Shown here: positions 62,393 to 64,000 of the stretch, in pieces
How positions within the stretch are numbered: position 1 is the stretch's first letter
How the letters are laid out: every line of letters starts with the position of its first letter
NCBI RefSeq assembly: GCF_001592105.1
Contig: NZ_BCWE01000004.1
Location: 186,001 to 250,000, forward strand
From: Desulfolucanica intricata
Lineage (GTDB): Bacteria; Bacillota; Desulfotomaculia; Desulfotomaculales; Desulfofarciminaceae
Length of the DNA: 64,000 bases
Direction of reading: 5' to 3'
The notes under the pieces: generated by a model
What the model was told of the DNA's origin: nothing
Databases searched by the model: none
Seen by the model: the letters and a program-made list of their open reading frames with translations, nothing else
Translations under genes and position numbers: made by a program

Positions 62393-63410
62393 GGTTGATA
62401 CAGTAGTTATCCCTTTCTAGTTGCAAAATTTGTTCGGTTGGTACCACGTAGTCGGAATACTGTCTGATGACGCTGCATTTAAGAATTTTTTCTTTTGGAA
62501 TTTCTTCACCTAATATTTCGGCCCGGAGTAGAATTTCTGCCTCATTAACGCCTAACAGGGTACGCATACCGGTAGTACTGCTGAAGCGGGGATTAATTTC
62601 AAAGATGTAAGGCATTTTGTTCAATATACGTAATTGAAAGTTGCAGGGTCCATAGGGTTTTAAAGCCTGTGCCACTTGCTTGCAATAATCAGTGATTGCA
62701 GTGAAATCTCCGGACATTGCGGACATAGTCATTCCGTCCTGTAAATGTCTTTTTAAAGTAATTCCGGACAGAACCCTACCTTCTGCTCCGGTGCAGATAC
62801 CGGTAGTAAACTCACCTTGGTCGTTCGGTAAATATTGTTGTAGGAGGAGATCCTTTTTACCTGTGACCAGAGAACGTAGTTTAGAAAAGTTGTTTACTAT
62901 ATATATATTCTGTGATCCGGTTCCGCGGCGGGGCTTAACAATTATCGGGAATTCTGTTTCCTTGATAAAGGTTCCTATTTGCTCCCTGTCTTCAGGGTAA
63001 CGAAGGCTTTTAGGATAATAAAAGCCGTGCTCTTTTAGAAAACTAACGGTATGCCATTTATCACTGCATATTTTTAATACCTCGGGGGAATTTGTAAATA
63101 CCTTGGCACCGGTTTTCTCTTCAATTTCAGCTTTGTAGCTGCTAAAGAAATCAAGTTCCTTTGAGGAAGCTACAAAAATTGCGTGAATACCTTCTTTATT
63201 AATAATATTTATTAATTCTGTTAAATAGCGTTTTTCCTGTTGGGCCGGCGGTACTATATAGCCCAGGTGCGCCAGGTGTAAGCCCAGAGCCCAGGGATTC
63301 ATATCACAGGCAACAAGTTTTAGAGCTAAAGTTGATTTTAATAAAGCTTGAATTACGGCTGTACCATAAAGGGAACCGGAGCCCGAAATTAATACATTTA
63401 TTTTATTCAT
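62382..63410 (-). CDS. ATP-grasp ligase-type protein (carbamoyl-phosphate synthase-like)
   Basis: 342 residues. The N-terminal Rossmann-like domain (INVLISGSGSLYGTAVIQALLKS) is followed by an ATP-grasp fold. It shows FPIIVKPRRGTGSQNIYIV (ATP-binding lysine and loop), LLLQQYLPNDQGEFTTGICT, YGPCNFQLRIL and the metal-binding IFEINPRFSSTTGMRTLLG. These enzymes join a carboxylate to an amine or similar group using ATP. The substrate is unknown. It is coupled to the WbqC-type gene upstream (8-base overlap) and ends in its own terminator. Confidence 0.85.
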   Translation of the reverse strand: MNKINVLISGSGSLYGTAVIQALLKSTLALKLVACDMNPWALGLHLAHLGYIVPPAQQEKRYLTELINIINKEGIHAIFVASSKELDFFSSYKAEIEEKTGAKVFTNSPEVLKICSDKWHTVSFLKEHGFYYPKSLRYPEDREQIGTFIKETEFPIIVKPRRGTGSQNIYIVNNFSKLRSLVTGKKDLLLQQYLPNDQGEFTTGICTGAEGRVLSGITLKRHLQDGMTMSAMSGDFTAITDYCKQVAQALKPYGPCNFQLRILNKMPYIFEINPRFSSTTGMRTLLGVNEAEILLRAEILGEEIPKEKILKCSVIRQYSDYVVPTEQILQLERDNYCINRPG

Positions 63411-63999
63411 AAATCACCTGTTTAGTTAGATATTCTTTACTTTTGGGACCGCAGTTAAAAATTAAATCTACAGAGGACATGTTAGGTATAAAATCTCCCC
63501 ATACTTGGGGGTAGACAGGGTGTTTAAAATCCTGATATACCAGGCGTATGTTATTTTTTGTGAACTCTTTTTCATCATTATAAGAACGTGCTCCGGTTCC
63601 GGACAGATAAATGTCAGCACCAAAATATTTGCAGATATTTATAATCCGAGTTCCCCGTTTTCCGGTAAGTCCTGATATATCGGAAGAATACACCATTGGA
63701 GTATTAATATTTAAGATTTCACGAATTACTTGGATAATTCGAAGATTTAAATCAGCAAGTTTAACGCTGGGATTTGCATAAATAGGTAAAAAAAGATCTT
63801 TATAATTTTTCCAGTAGGGTGCACGAGTATAACAGGCTTCTAAAGACTTCCAATGCTTATAATACCATTTGCCGTCATCAAGTGTGTTTACATCTTTAAT
63901 TAAAACCTCTTTATTGGCCAGCGGGATGCTTAATAACCTGGCTCCTTGAGGTCCCTTAATTTTGTTTTTATTTGTAATTGCCCGTTTGGAGTGAATTAC
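63403..63999 (-). CDS. WbqC family protein, partial (5' end outside window)
   Basis: On the minus strand the frame is open from the last base to the stop at 63403, giving 198 residues. The start codon lies beyond 64000; the ATG at 63696 is an internal methionine. The sequence shows VIHSKRAITNKNKIKGPQGARLLSIPL, WYYKHWKSLEACYTRAPYWKNY, LNLRIIQVIREILNI, MVYSSDISGLTGKRGTRIINICKYFGADIYLSG and IRLVYQDFKHPVYPQVWGDFIPNMSSVDLIFNCG, which fit the WbqC-like family. Its members are known from O-antigen and polysaccharide gene clusters, but their reaction is not established. Confidence 0.85.
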   Translation of the reverse strand, partial: VIHSKRAITNKNKIKGPQGARLLSIPLANKEVLIKDVNTLDDGKWYYKHWKSLEACYTRAPYWKNYKDLFLPIYANPSVKLADLNLRIIQVIREILNINTPMVYSSDISGLTGKRGTRIINICKYFGADIYLSGTGARSYNDEKEFTKNNIRLVYQDFKHPVYPQVWGDFIPNMSSVDLIFNCGPKSKEYLTKQVIYE

Positions 64000-64000
64000 A

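Overview
The window comes from the chromosome of an anaerobic, endospore-forming Firmicute. It carries sigE, sigG, spoIIR, bofC, an alpha/beta SASP and spore-coat genes next to an oxygen-independent ribonucleotide reductase (nrdDG). The gene order (sigE-sigG ... pgeF ... yggS-sepF-proC-yggT-ylmH-divIVA-ileS, and yebC-bofC-ruvCAB-queA-tgt-yajC-secDF) and the moderately AT-rich DNA suggest the Peptococcaceae/Desulfotomaculum group of Clostridia. That placement is inference; no rRNA is present to test it.

Layout. 1-2.6 kb: sporulation sigma factors sigE (5' cut off) and sigG, spoIIR, and a YlmC/YmxH PRC-barrel protein. 2.9-6.1 kb: nrdR, nrdD, nrdG, with two NrdR boxes placed over the nrdR promoter. 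6.2-10.2 kb: a LysM-BsuPI spore-type protein, an FmdB zinc ribbon, a beta-CASP ribonuclease-like protein and pgeF. 10.3-14.0 kb: phoP-phoR, pstB-phoU. 14.1-22.5 kb: the division/ylm cluster through divIVA, then an isoleucine T-box leader and ileS. 22.5-28.3 kb: a SASP, a CotE-type morphogenetic protein divergent from two CotS-type kinases plus the CotSA glycosyltransferase, and a CapA-like protein. 28.7-37.5 kb: pstC-pstA (detached from pstB and with no pstS), a STAS protein, ytxC, a Crp/Fnr regulator, a methyltransferase, an N-formylglutamate-amidohydrolase-like protein, spoIIIE/ftsK and a 58-residue ribbon-helix-helix protein. 37.5-53.3 kb: nadE, yebC, bofC, Asp23, ruvCAB, queH-queA-tgt (the last steps of queuosine synthesis), SpoIID/LytB, yajC-secD-secF and a YteA-type zinc finger protein. 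53.5-58.5 kb: a cation exporter, sigI-rsgI and an ABC-2 exporter. 58.6-64 kb: a second coat locus (cotE divergent from cotS, then another cotE), a run of small unrecognised genes, and an ATP-grasp/WbqC pair cut by the window edge.

The most notable feature is the repetition of a divergent cotE/cotS arrangement at two places about 36 kb apart, with three CotE paralogues and three CotS paralogues in all. At the second locus both directions carry matching sigma-K-like promoters. Around it sit genes that may build or decorate the spore surface (CotSA, the ATP-grasp/WbqC pair, a small jelly-roll-like protein, a LysM-BsuPI protein). Several promoters can be read by eye: sigma-F/G types for sigG, bofC and the SASP; sigma-K types for the LysM gene and the second coat locus; sigma-A types for nrdR, fmdB, the T-box, nadE and ytxC; and a possible sigma-I type for sigI. 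No CRISPR array, transposase, prophage, tRNA or rRNA was seen.
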